Source: Isoetes taiwanensis (lineage: Eukaryota; Streptophyta; Lycopodiopsida; Isoetales; Isoetaceae). From it: a stretch of DNA of 64,000 bases. A model generated the notes under the pieces. That model saw nothing but the letters and a program-made list of their open reading frames with translations. It ran no database searches and had not been told where the DNA came from. The stretch is taken from the NCBI GenBank assembly GCA_021234155.1, contig JAJEKV010000003.1, forward strand, positions 18,646,386 to 18,710,385, written 5' to 3'. The position numbers and the translations under genes are program-made. Below, piece after piece: positions 1 through 9,344 of the stretch. Every line of letters starts with the position of its first letter. The first letter of the stretch is position 1.

Positions 1-2715
1 ATGTTTTGGCAAGAAATTACAAAGAATTGAAAGGCATTCCACCAGAGGTTGTGGTGCATACCATTGATTTGAAACAAGGATCAAAACCAGTCCAACAAGC
101 TCAAAGGCGAATGAGTCCAGCAATAGAGGAGCAAGTAAAGGCTGAAGTTATGAAGCTTTTGGAGGCGGGATTTATTGTACCAGTGCCCAATTCAGATTGG
201 ATCAGTTCTATTGTCCCAGTGAGAAAGCCAAATAACTCAATCCGAGTATGCATTGATTACAGGGATCTCAATAAAGCTACCAAAAGAGATCATTTTCCTA
301 CACCATTCATAGACACTTTGTTGGATATTGTTGCAGGAAATCAGGCCTATTCTTTCTTGGATGGGTATTCAGGATATAATCAGATCCAAATCTATCCACC
401 ACATCAAGCAATGACAGACTTTTGAACACCTTTTGGCATCTATGCTTACAAGGTATTACTTTTGTGGCCTTACAAATGCTCCAGCCACATTTCAAATGAG
501 CTATGACATATGTTTTTCATGATATTTTAGACTTTTTGAGAGTCTTTATAGATGACTTAACAGTATTTTCTAATCCAAGAAAGGATCACTTGGATCATCT
601 CAGAAAAGTTCTTGAAAGATGCCGATTGTATGGCATAAGTTTGAATCCTGCTAAGTGTATTTTCTTCACTAGAGGAGGAAAACTATTGGGCAATTATGTT
701 TCAGAAAAGGGATTACAAGTGGATCATGGTAAGATTGCAGCCTTGGAGAAGGTCAAACCACCTACAAATGTATCCCAAGTGAGAAGCTTATATGGCCAAC
801 TCAGTTTTAGTAGGAGGTATTTGCATAATTTTGCTCAAGTAACTTGACCACTTGTGGATTGTATGAAGCCAGGGCAGCATTTTAGATGGAAGGAAGATGC
901 TCAAGAAGCATTTGAATGGTGCCTTGCACAATTAAAAGAGAGAACTTTGCTGATTCCTCCAAGAATGAGTGAGCCATTTCATTTATTCTTTACAGTTTGG
1001 GAGCAAGCTTTGGCTGTCACACTATGTCAGAAAAATCAGCAAAAGCATTATGATGTGAATTACTATGCTAGCAGGTTGTTAACTCCACAAGAGCAGAAAT
1101 GGACTCATGTGGAGCATCTTGGGTTAGCATTGAAGTGGGCCTTAAACAAATTTAGACATTATCTTCTTCCTTCACAATGGAATTCAGCAAATGTACAATA
1201 TGTTTCCATTCATATGGATGTGAACCCGTTGCCATGCATTTACAACAAGACTGTCCAAGATCCTAAGTTTACAAGATGGGCTCTTATCATACAAGAATTT
1301 GAGTTGAAGTATGTTAAGATGGCTCAAGGAGCTCATAATCCAAGTGCATATTTGAGTAGTGGTGCTGAAATAGAAGAGGAAACAGACCAGCAAGTAGCAT
1401 TTCAGGATAATGGAGTATTACAAGGGTTCATTGAGACGGTGGATCTTTGGTATGCCAACATATACAGGTATTTGCAAGATCCGATTTATCCTTCATCATT
1501 TTCAAAGCAACAAAAGCATGCTCTTAGAGTACAAGCAGCTGGTTATGTGGTGCATAAAGCTATTCTTTATAAGAGGACCATGGAAGGTCTCTTATTAAGA
1601 TGTGTTGCTGGTCAACAAACTCATGATTTGTTGCAGCAAGCACATGATTGTCAGGGGCATTTTGCAGCCAGAACCACAGCTCGGAAGATCCTTCATTGGG
1701 GATATTATTGGCCAACTCTTTACAAGGATACTAGAGACTTTGTTAGCAAATGTGAGAAGTGTCAAAGGCATAAGCAGTTAACAGGCCATAATAATATGCC
1801 ATTCCATCCTATTTTGAGCGTTGGTCCATTTCATATGTGGGGATTGGATTACATTGGGCCTATCAATCCTCCATCTTCCAAAGGTCATAAGTATATCTTG
1901 GCAGCCACATGTATGTTTACAAAGTGGGTAGAAGCAATTCCAAGCAAAGCATGCTCTGAGAAAATACCACAAGAAGCTTTCTTTATCACAATTTGATTTT
2001 CGGTTTGGTGTTCCAACCACCATTTTTTGTCCGATCGGGGAAGTCATTTCATGGGAAAAGTAGTAGCTAGTTAACGAGAAAAGATTGGTGTTCAACATGT
2101 GCAAGCTTCGCTTATTATCCGGGGCAATGGGCAAGCCGAGTCTACTAACAAAATTTGAAAGCTATCTTGGCCAAAACAGTGAAGGATAATCAAAGAAATT
2201 GGCATGAAGCCTTTGAGTGCATTATGGAGTTTGGTGTACTTACAAGTTGGCTACTGGATTTACACCATTTGAATTGGTTTATGGAGTGCAAGCTGTGATG
2301 CCGATTCATTTGGACATTCCTTTGTGTTCATTTGTGGAGCTACCTTATTATGAGAATTTAGGAGAAGTTCCAACTCCAAATCAAGTGCATAATAGGATGG
2401 ATGATTTTTTTGCAATTGCAAAGAGATGAGACAAGAAGCAAAGCAGACTTCAATATGAGGCATAAACAGAAAGTAAAGCTTATCAAAGATAAGTTACAGG
2501 TTGTCAATCCATTTGAGGAAGGCCAATTGGTGTTGTGCAGGACCACTAAGAAGCATCTGACCAAATTTCAAAGCCCATGGGAAGGCCCATTTCTGATTGA
2601 TAAAGAGGTACCAGGTGGGGCTTTCTACTTGATGACTCCAGAAGGGGAATTGTTGCCTAATCCCAGAAATAGCAAGGATCTCAGGCCTTATTTTGAAAGA
2701 GAAGTGCTTTTCTAA
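1..2715 (+). pseudogene. Broken pol of a Ty3/gypsy element (Tat/Athila-like), 5' truncated by the window edge
   Basis: Polyprotein remnant in several frames. Reverse transcriptase lies at 6-425 (CIDYRDLNKATKRDHFP, then DGYSGYNQI) and, after a stop at 423-425, at 503-847 (VFIDDL, the active-site aspartates). RNase H-like sequence follows from 854. Integrase begins near 1620 with a His-His-Cys-Cys zinc finger (CEKCQRHK), then the first catalytic Asp in GLDYIGP near 1840. The integrase C-terminal region is at 2217-2715 in two frames (FTPFELVYGVQAVMPI). At least four stops or frameshifts make it dead. The wording of the RT (DHFPTPFID, DGYSGYNQ) is typical of the Tat/Athila side of Ty3/gypsy and differs clearly from the three nested chromodomain elements further on. 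Family assignment is from motif memory; that it is a gypsy pol is certain. Confidence 0.92.
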
Positions 2716-3610
2716 GGGATTCAGATTTGGTATAGCTCCAATTACAGAGAATTGTGGACAATTTTTGGGTTACAGCAGGTCGTTTTTCTGTAAAAACAGG
2801 TGGTGACAGTTCCATAATACTTCATCTATCCTACATCAAAAGATGTGTTTCGACGATACGAATCCAACGAGCTATGGTGCAGGTCAAACGGAGGTCTGGA
2901 ACTCAAGATATCAGCTTTCAAAGTTTGCCACAGTTACAGAGGCTCTGTTTCGTCACTGTAAATTTTTGGACCAGTTTGTTTGTATTAGTCATTTGGATTT
3001 GAGGAGGGTGTAAATGGGTCATTTGGGGACATGTCCCAAGGACCGTATGAGTTTGTTTTGTTGTGGGTTCTCCGCCACGGAGTGGCACATTTTCCCACTG
3101 TGGTCGCCACTGTTGGGGTCGTCACCACTCACCACACCACTCACCACACCACTCACCACACTTGTCACCACTAACCACATTCACCACTATTGAGGTGGTA
3201 TAGAAGATAGTATACCGTATATGGAGTGATGTATGCGCATGCACGCGTGCAGGATATTTGCACGTATGCATTGTGGGCATTATGAGGAGTATTATCTGAG
3301 TAGAGAGAGAAGAACAGAGGGAGACGGTGTATTGAGAGAGTGTATTGTGCTTGATCTAGCTATGGAGATGATGATTCTTTGTCTTGTGCATTGCCTTGTT
3401 CTGATAGATTGAGCTTGGATTGTTGGGTTTTTCATCCTTCTTGCAAGGTTAGAGTTCAGGCTCTAACACCTTGATCTGTTTTTATCCTTGTCTTTTTCAT
3501 CTGAATGATTCTGGTCATTCGGTTTACCAGTTTCCCTCTTTGTTTCTGCTCTTGTCTTTTCTCTAGTCATCCTAGTTTGTCCCATTCTTTTTGAGGTAGA
3601 TTCCTCTTCT
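2716..3610 (+). repeat. 3' UTR, polypurine tract and probable 3' LTR start of the first Ty3 element
   Basis: Non-coding. A purine run GAGGAGGG (3001-3008) is followed at once by TGTAAATGGG, the expected form of a PPT plus LTR start, so the LTR probably begins at 3009. The palindrome GGGACATGTCCC is at 3028-3039. The right edge of the LTR could not be found, since no partner copy is in the window. Confidence 0.4.
3123..3190. repeat. Short CACC-rich minisatellite
   Basis: Tandem units of about 12 nt (ACTCACCACACC and variants), three good copies followed by degenerate ones, inside the presumed LTR. Confidence 0.8.
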
Positions 3611-3636
3611 ATCGGCCACTTGATTGTATCATAGGA

Positions 3637-3698
3637 CCCATCCTAGGAATGCCACGGTTCTATTGTGATAGCAATAGAACCGACATTCCTTGGATGGG
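3637..3698. repeat. Foldback of ~28 bp arms with a 6 nt loop
   Basis: Left arm 3637-3665 (starts CCCATCCTAGGAATG, ends GGTTCTATTG) pairs with right arm 3672-3698 (starts CAATAGAACC, ends CATTCCTTGGATGGG) with a few mismatches; the inner 10 bp are perfect. The left arm lies in a 40 nt segment (3612-3651) that recurs at 50354-50393. It could be a MITE remnant or a small-RNA hairpin. No TSD was found. Confidence 0.75.
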
Positions 3699-3879
3699 GA
3701 CGCCCTTCCTCGCCTCTCCTATTTATATGGCTTCATTCTTCTTTTCTAGTCATCGGCGTTGAGTTCCTTTTTCATTCTTTCTCTTTTGCCTCCACAAGTT
3801 TCCCGCCCCCCTCACCCTCTATCATATCTGGCTTGTTGGTTGTATGTACAGTTTTCAGAGTGTTTAGTATTTGGTTATG

Positions 3880-4190
3880 ATTCATTTAGGTTGTGGCCCC
3901 ATGGCCTCCGGGACAGTATTTTCTTAGTCATTTTTCAATCGGCGGTTTGTTCCGTATGGTATGGCTATGTGGTCGTTGGCTTTGTCTGCATAGTTTCTTT
4001 TTCTCGGTGTGGCATTGTAGCCTCCGAGACTGTACTTGTCATTTATTTTCTCCTCGGCGTGGCGCTGTAGCCTCCGAGGCAGCACTAGCCAGATGTTCTT
4101 TCCCGTGACAGTCTTTTCCCGCGGACGGTTCCCGACTGGTCGGCTGTGTTTCTTCCTTGGCGTGACCCTGGAGCCTCCGAGTGCTATTAT
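3880..4190. repeat. Degenerate tandem repeat with GTAGCCTCCGAG core
   Basis: Four spaced copies of a GGCGTGGC(N6)GCCTCCGAG-like motif near 3893, 4006, 4056 and 4157, about 50-150 nt apart. Each can form a small CTCGG/CCGAG stem. No coding function is visible between 3610 and 4643. Confidence 0.45.
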
Positions 4191-4367
4191 ATAATTGATC
4201 ATTGCGCTTTGATGCGTGCCTATGCCTATAGCTTCTAACTTTCTAATGGATCATTCTCCTTTTCAGACTTTTCAGACTTTTCATTGCAGGTCATTTTCTT
4301 GCAACTTAATTGTATTATCATCTCACTTCTCGGCAGACGTATGCTAGCAGCATTCTTCGAGAGCGTT

Positions 4368-4444
4368 GACGACCGTTTCTCATTAGGGTTTTCCTTGAAA
4401 ACCCGAAAGGGCGGGGTTTTTCATCCCGATGAGAAACGGTCGTC
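4368..4444. repeat. Perfect 16 bp inverted repeat with a second hairpin in its loop
   Basis: GACGACCGTTTCTCAT (4368-4383) is the exact reverse complement of 4429-4444. The loop holds its own perfect stem (GGGTTTTC / GAAAACCC). Flanking sequence is AT-rich and unassigned. Confidence 0.85.
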
Positions 4445-4638
4445 AGTTTTTCTCATTTTTGCATAGACCCAGCAGCAGACGAATCATCTTTGATCGTGTA
4501 GTCCTTAGTTTCATTGTGCTCTCGATGATTGTCTAGTTTCGGAGCACTCAAATTTCAAGTTTTTTAGAAGTTCTACCCCGAGTAGGGGAATCATTTTGTA
4601 CTCTACGATTTTACAAAGCTCAATGAGAACACCACTTC

Positions 4639-4643
4639 ACTTC
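4639..4643. other. Target-site duplication of element A (left copy)
   Basis: ACTTC, matched by 50346-50350. The local sequence already repeats ACTTC, so the match is slightly less informative than for B and C. Confidence 0.85.
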
Positions 4644-6106
4644 TGTGACGTTCCAGTACGATATACGGTCTCAAGACGTATACCGTACTGCACCGTCATG
4701 CGTACACGCCATTCCAATCGACGTGTACGCCGACATATAGCCAAGCAAGTAGCGCCCTAGGGGGCAACTTGCAAGGATGCGCACACTTATTAATTTGCGC
4801 ACTTTAAACCTTTAACCAATTAAAGGCAGACCAAGGGTCATAGAAACCCTAAACCTAACTTATAGCCTATGTAAGGCAACCAAACCCTAATTCTTCCCTT
4901 TTCGTCCACGAACCTTCCGAGCTCCAGTTCGCGCGCCTCAAGAGTCAAATCCGACTCTCAAGATCTGCCCGTGCGCTCTAGCTCGTCAGATTCCCTTTCC
5001 GACCGCATCCCCAAGCAGAACAACGACATGGACGCATTCGGATCAAGAGGAGTGAACCAGGGATCAGGTATTTAGTCGATTTAATAGCCTAAACCGTATT
5101 CCAGCCATCGAACCAATAGGTTTAGCCTATTAAATTACCCTTAGTAGCCAAGCAGATCCCCAGACTGGCCCTAACTAAAGAACCTAACTCTATGATATAG
5201 ATTAGATCTTATTCTTTAGTTCTATGATGATGTGATGGATGGATGAATTCTGTGGACTCATTGTATTGGGAAGGGGGGTAGAGACTTACAGCTTAGTAGT
5301 TGATGCTCCTAGCTAGCCTCCTTAGCACACTGTAGATTCGGCCTGTGTACAAGAACCACACCTGGTTGTGGGTGAAGGGGCCAGACTGGCTCAGAAGGAG
5401 GTTCGTGTTCTGACTCTTGAACGATCCCTCTGGTGTGTAAGGCCTACCGGGGATCATAGTGGACTAGGTCTAATGGCTTGCCACTGAGTGTGGGCAAGGC
5501 ATGGGCTCGACACCCATGGGGTGATGCGTCACTCTCCAGTGGGTTCAAGTCGAATAAGGGCAGTGGCCCTCTAGTCACCTTGAGTCAGCATGGAGATCTC
5601 TGGAGGGAGTGATCCCTACCTGCCCCATCGGAACTGGGGAGATGCAACCCAGGAATAGCCCCTTTGGCTATGCATCCGGCGGGCTACAGTCAGGTCCCAA
5701 CACTCTTCAACCTACTCTGCAAAGTGTGCACAGGAGGGGCGGATGGAGTGGAACCCTATGCCATGTTCTCATGCCAGCCAAATCCATTGTCATGAATTCT
5801 GTCTGCAATGAACTCTAAAGACCCAAGCCGTCAGTCACCCCCTGGAGTCTGAGCCTTGGGTAGGAACCCATATGTATTGTGCTGATCTTTGTCTATGCAG
5901 ATGTTGATGTACCACCCTTCGAGGTGGATATGTGATGATGTTGTATACTGACATGTATGTTTACGCTTCCGCAGCTAGGTAGGCCCTGAGGGAGACGGGG
6001 TAAAATGGCCCCTTCATTCTTCCCACTGGAACTCATTAGCTGGTATGGGGGATGAACTCCAGTTTGTATACGGTGAGTGCACCGTATACGAGTAGGGGAC
6101 GTCACA
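4644..6106 (+). repeat. 5' LTR of element A
   Basis: 1463 bp, starting TGTGACGT and ending ACGTCACA, so the ends form an 8-bp inverted repeat. Near-copy at 48917-50345, which is shorter through small deletions (for example around 49695 and 49810). It contains an internal inverted repeat AACTAAAGAA / TTCTTTAGTT around 5176-5223. No ORF in it looks real. Confidence 0.96.
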
Positions 6107-6107
6107 G

Positions 6108-6120
6108 TGGTATCAGAGCA
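6108..6120 (+). other. Primer-binding site of element A (tRNA-iMet)
   Basis: TGGTATCAGAGCA begins 2 nt after the LTR end. TGGTATCAGAGC is complementary to the 3' end of plant initiator tRNA-Met. Confidence 0.93.
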
Positions 6121-6810
6121 ATGTTCTTGGAGACCAAGAGCAAAGCACTGACCATGCTCCCAGTAGTACTAACTTGATAGGATCCTCAAACCTCGAAAAA
6201 TGGGAAAAAATTTTCTCAATTTTTTTTAGTATATGCTAAGCTAGTAACAGTATGTGAATTAGAACATAAAAAGATTAAAAATAGTGAGCCAAAACCTTCA
6301 AAAGACAGATGGTCTCACACGTCGCGCCAGGAGCAATAATGAAACTCTCATTTTTGAGCTGGGCGCAACGTGTGAGACATTGAGCCAAAAACACCTTAAA
6401 AAGTGATGAATTTCAGAAAAGTAACATGGTAATTCGAATTTCAAGCTAAGAACTAGCCAGATTAGTATATTACATTCCTAGAAACATGCTTAGAAAGCAT
6501 AAGATTTAGCATCAAAATCCACCATGTCTCACACGTCGCGCCAGGAGCAAAACTGGAACTCCAGATATTGATCTGGGCGCAACGTGTGAGACCAATAGTT
6601 AGAAAAGTCTAAATTACGCCCATGTAACAGGTTAATAAGTGTCTTGGCTCACCCAAAAGAGTAGTTTGAAATTTGACCAAAAATTGACCATCTATAAATA
6701 GACCTAGACCCCCCCCCCCCCCCAATTTCTACGTTCCTCTTTGGAAAAATCGCTCCCCCTTGCTAAGGCGATTTTTGGGCGCCCGACATCGGATTGACGA
6801 GCCGTCAAAC
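6121..6810 (+). promoter_or_regulatory. Promoter module 1 of element A: two hairpins and a TATA box before the H3-like gene
   Basis: Two inverted repeats of 67 nt (6312-6378 and 6526-6592) have outer arms GTCTCACACGTCGCGCC and GGCGCAACGTGTGAGAC and a second short stem inside. A TATAAATA box is at 6693-6700, followed by a run of C (about 6709-6723), a pyrimidine-rich CAATTTCTACG, and the ATG at 6811. Nearly the same arrangement precedes accessory gene 2 and recurs in elements B and C. A Pol II promoter is inferred; the hairpin arms are seen directly. Confidence 0.75.
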
Positions 6811-7459
6811 ATGGCCAGAGGCCATCCTTCATCTAGTGAAGGAACCGAGTCCGAAGAGCACCCCGACAACCCTACTAACCAAGGAGGGGATGAGATGGAG
6901 GTCAAGGAGGACGCACACTCCAATGCGGGGACAGAAGTCCTCGATAATGAGGAAGGAGATGTGATGCAGCAGGTTTTTGAAGAAATGGAGGAGGAAAAGA
7001 GGCGGAAGGAGGAACAAGATCGGGTGGCCGAGGAGCAGGAAGAACAGAGAGAGCCGACACTCGATCCAGCCGAAGAGGAGGAACTAGCGGCGTGGATAAA
7101 GAAGCACGAAGCGGAAGAACGCCGCCGAGAGAGAAAGAGGGAGGAGCAAGAGGCCAAGGAGGCCGAATTCAAGAAAAAGCTCAAGGGCAAAGGCGTGGCG
7201 CAGCCCAAGAGGAAGCTGAAGGAAAATCCCCGCACCAAGGTCGTCATCCAGGAACAGCCCGCAGACAAACCCCCATCCTCCTCGGATGACTCGGAGGATG
7301 AGGATTGTAACCCCCACGATAAAGAGGCAGGTCCTTCGAAGGATCCCGTCAATGAGCAGGCAGTACCTGACCAGAGCAGCCCGAGCAGGCGCAGAAGCCC
7401 CCACCATACTCGACATGGGGTAGAAACAAAGCACCGCGGCCAGCCCGAGAGGCGTATGT
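6811..7459 (+). pseudogene. N-terminal half of element A's histone H3-like gene, without the H3 tail
   Basis: Starts at ATG 6811 (MARGHPSSSEG). Compared with C and B it lacks about 35-45 codons: the first two residues (AR) are kept, then the sequence jumps to the region equal to SSSSEGEPS in B, so the K4/K9 tail is gone. The rest is the charged insert: acidic stretches, a Glu/Lys/Arg-rich probable helix (about 7000-7200), a KRKLK basic patch and an SSDDSEDED acidic cluster. A frameshift just before the end moves the reading frame, and element B interrupts it at 7459. The histone fold half is at 36781-37268. Non-functional as it stands. Confidence 0.88.
7455..7459. other. Target-site duplication of element B (left copy)
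   Basis: TATGT, matched by 36776-36780. Removing B restores the frame order of the H3-like gene of A. Confidence 0.95.
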
Positions 7460-8969
7460 TGTGACGTCCCCTACTCATATACGATGCCCGCACCATATAC
7501 AAACAGGAGTTCATCCCCCGCACCAGCTACATACTGATACAGGGCCCTCCACATATCACTGTGTCCGCCTAGAGTCCACAGTGGGAAGAGTGAAGGGGTC
7601 ATTTTACCCCGTCTTCCTCAGGGCCTACCTAGCTGCGGAAGCGTAAATATACACGTCAGTAACATAACATCATATATCCACCTCGAAGGGTGGCACATCA
7701 AACTCTGCATAGACAAAGATCGGCACAATACAAGGGAAGTTCCTACCCAAGGCTCGGACTCGGGGGAAGGACCGACTAGCTTGATCTCTCCGAGTTGGTC
7801 TGCGCGAGAATCATGGCGGTGGATTGGGTGGCATAAGAACATGGCTTAGGGTTGTCCACTCCATCCGCCCCTCCCGTGCACACTTTGCGAGTAGGTTGAA
7901 AAGTGTTGGGACTGGCCCAGTAGGCCCGGGGTGCATAGCCAAGGGGGCTATTCTGGGCTACATCTCCCGGTCCCGATATGGGGCGGTAGGGATCACTCCC
8001 TCGAGAGATCTACATGCTGACCCAAGGTGACTAGAGGGCCCTTGCCCTTATTCGACTTAACCCTTTGGAAGGTGAACTCCACCCCACGGGTGTCGAGCCC
8101 ATGCCTTACCCACACTCAGTGGCAAGCCATTAGACCTAGTCACTCTGATCCCCGGTAGGCCTTACACACCAGAGGGATCGGTCAAGGGTCAGAACACGAA
8201 CCTCATTCTAAGCCCGGTCGGCCCCTTCACCCACAAACGGTGGGGTTCTTGTGCACAGGCGAATTCTAGTAATGCACTAAGAGGGACTAGCTAGGAGCAT
8301 CATCTACTAAGCTTTAAGTCTCTACCCACCCTTCCCAATACAATGAGTCCACAGAATACAACCATCCATCATATGATCATAAATAATAAGAACTAATCTA
8401 ATACATAGAGTCAATTCTTTAGTTAGAGTCAATCTCAGGGTCTGTTGGGCTACTAAGGGCGATTTAATAGGCTAAACCTACTAGTTGAGAAGGTTTTGGA
8501 ATGAGGTTTAAGCTATTCAATCGACCAAATACCTGATCCCCTGGTTCACTCCCTCTTGATCCGAAGGCGTCCATGTCTCATTTCTGCCTCGGGATGCGGT
8601 CGGAAGGATGATCTGACAAGCTGGGGCGTGCGTTGGCAGATCGTGGGAGTTGGAATTGACTCCTCGGGCGCGCGAATCGGAGCTCTCGGAAGGTGCGGGC
8701 GAAAAAAGGGAATGTTAGGGTTTGGTGCCTTATGTAGGCTATCGGTTAGGTTTAGGGTTCCCATGACCCTTTGTCTACCTTTAAGGGTTTAAAGGTCTAA
8801 AAGGTTGCGCATTGCTAAGTGTGCGCACCATTGCAAGTTGCCCCCTAGGGCGTCCTTGCTTGAGTATTCGTCGGCGTACATCGTCGACCGGGGCGGCGAT
8901 AATGCTTGGCGTCAAGACAAGATGCGGTATACGCCCCGAGACCGTATATATCGTCTTTGGAGCGTCACA
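7460..8969 (-). repeat. 3' LTR of element B
   Basis: 1510 bp. It starts TGTGACGTCCCC on the plus strand (the reverse complement of an LTR end) and stops at GTCACA, next to a reversed PPT TCTCCCCACCTT (8970-8981). Partner at 35286-36775. Confidence 0.95.
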
Positions 8970-9344
8970 TTCTCCCCACCTTGAATTGATCTTTGTCCGC
9001 GGCATCTTTGGTCTCCAGCCTTGGGATCTTCTTAACACCGCAATCAACTTTGATGCATACCATATACTTATTATTATAGTTATGTATTTCGTAGTATTAC
9101 CTCAAGGTAATATTTATAGAACATTATTATACTATTATTCAATTCAATAGTTATCACTTATGTCATTATAACAATAACTCCTAAAGTTTCAGTCTATCAT
9201 TATATATACAATTATTGCTTGAGGTACTCTTTATTCCTTGCAACACATTATAACAAAATTGTGTTGCAAGTCTTCGTAGTTCGACCTCGTGGCCCTCCGG
9301 AGCGCTCTATTGGCCTGCAGGTCAACACTACGTTAGTACCATAA
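8970..9344 (-). promoter_or_regulatory. 3' UTR end of element B: PPT pair and conserved hairpin
   Basis: Read on minus. The PPT AAGGTGGGGAGA ends next to the LTR, with a weaker PPT-like tract upstream. A hairpin with perfect 11-bp arms CTTGCAACACA / TGTGTTGCAAG lies at 9237-9270, and a conserved block containing GAGCGCTC lies at about 9290-9330. All of these occur at the same relative place in A and C. Confidence 0.8.

Noticed and set aside
6312-6592. CRISPR-like array
   Set aside because: Only two copies per site, each an inverted repeat, with a long unrelated spacer; this is a plant retrotransposon.
6729-7523. 264-codon Ser-rich open frame on the minus strand
   Set aside because: Antisense of the H3-like gene of element A; it runs across the insertion junction of element B, so it cannot be an old gene.
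8556-9150. Several 70-110 codon frames in the LTR of element B
   Set aside because: They are not kept in the partner LTR frames and cross the LTR/PPT boundary.
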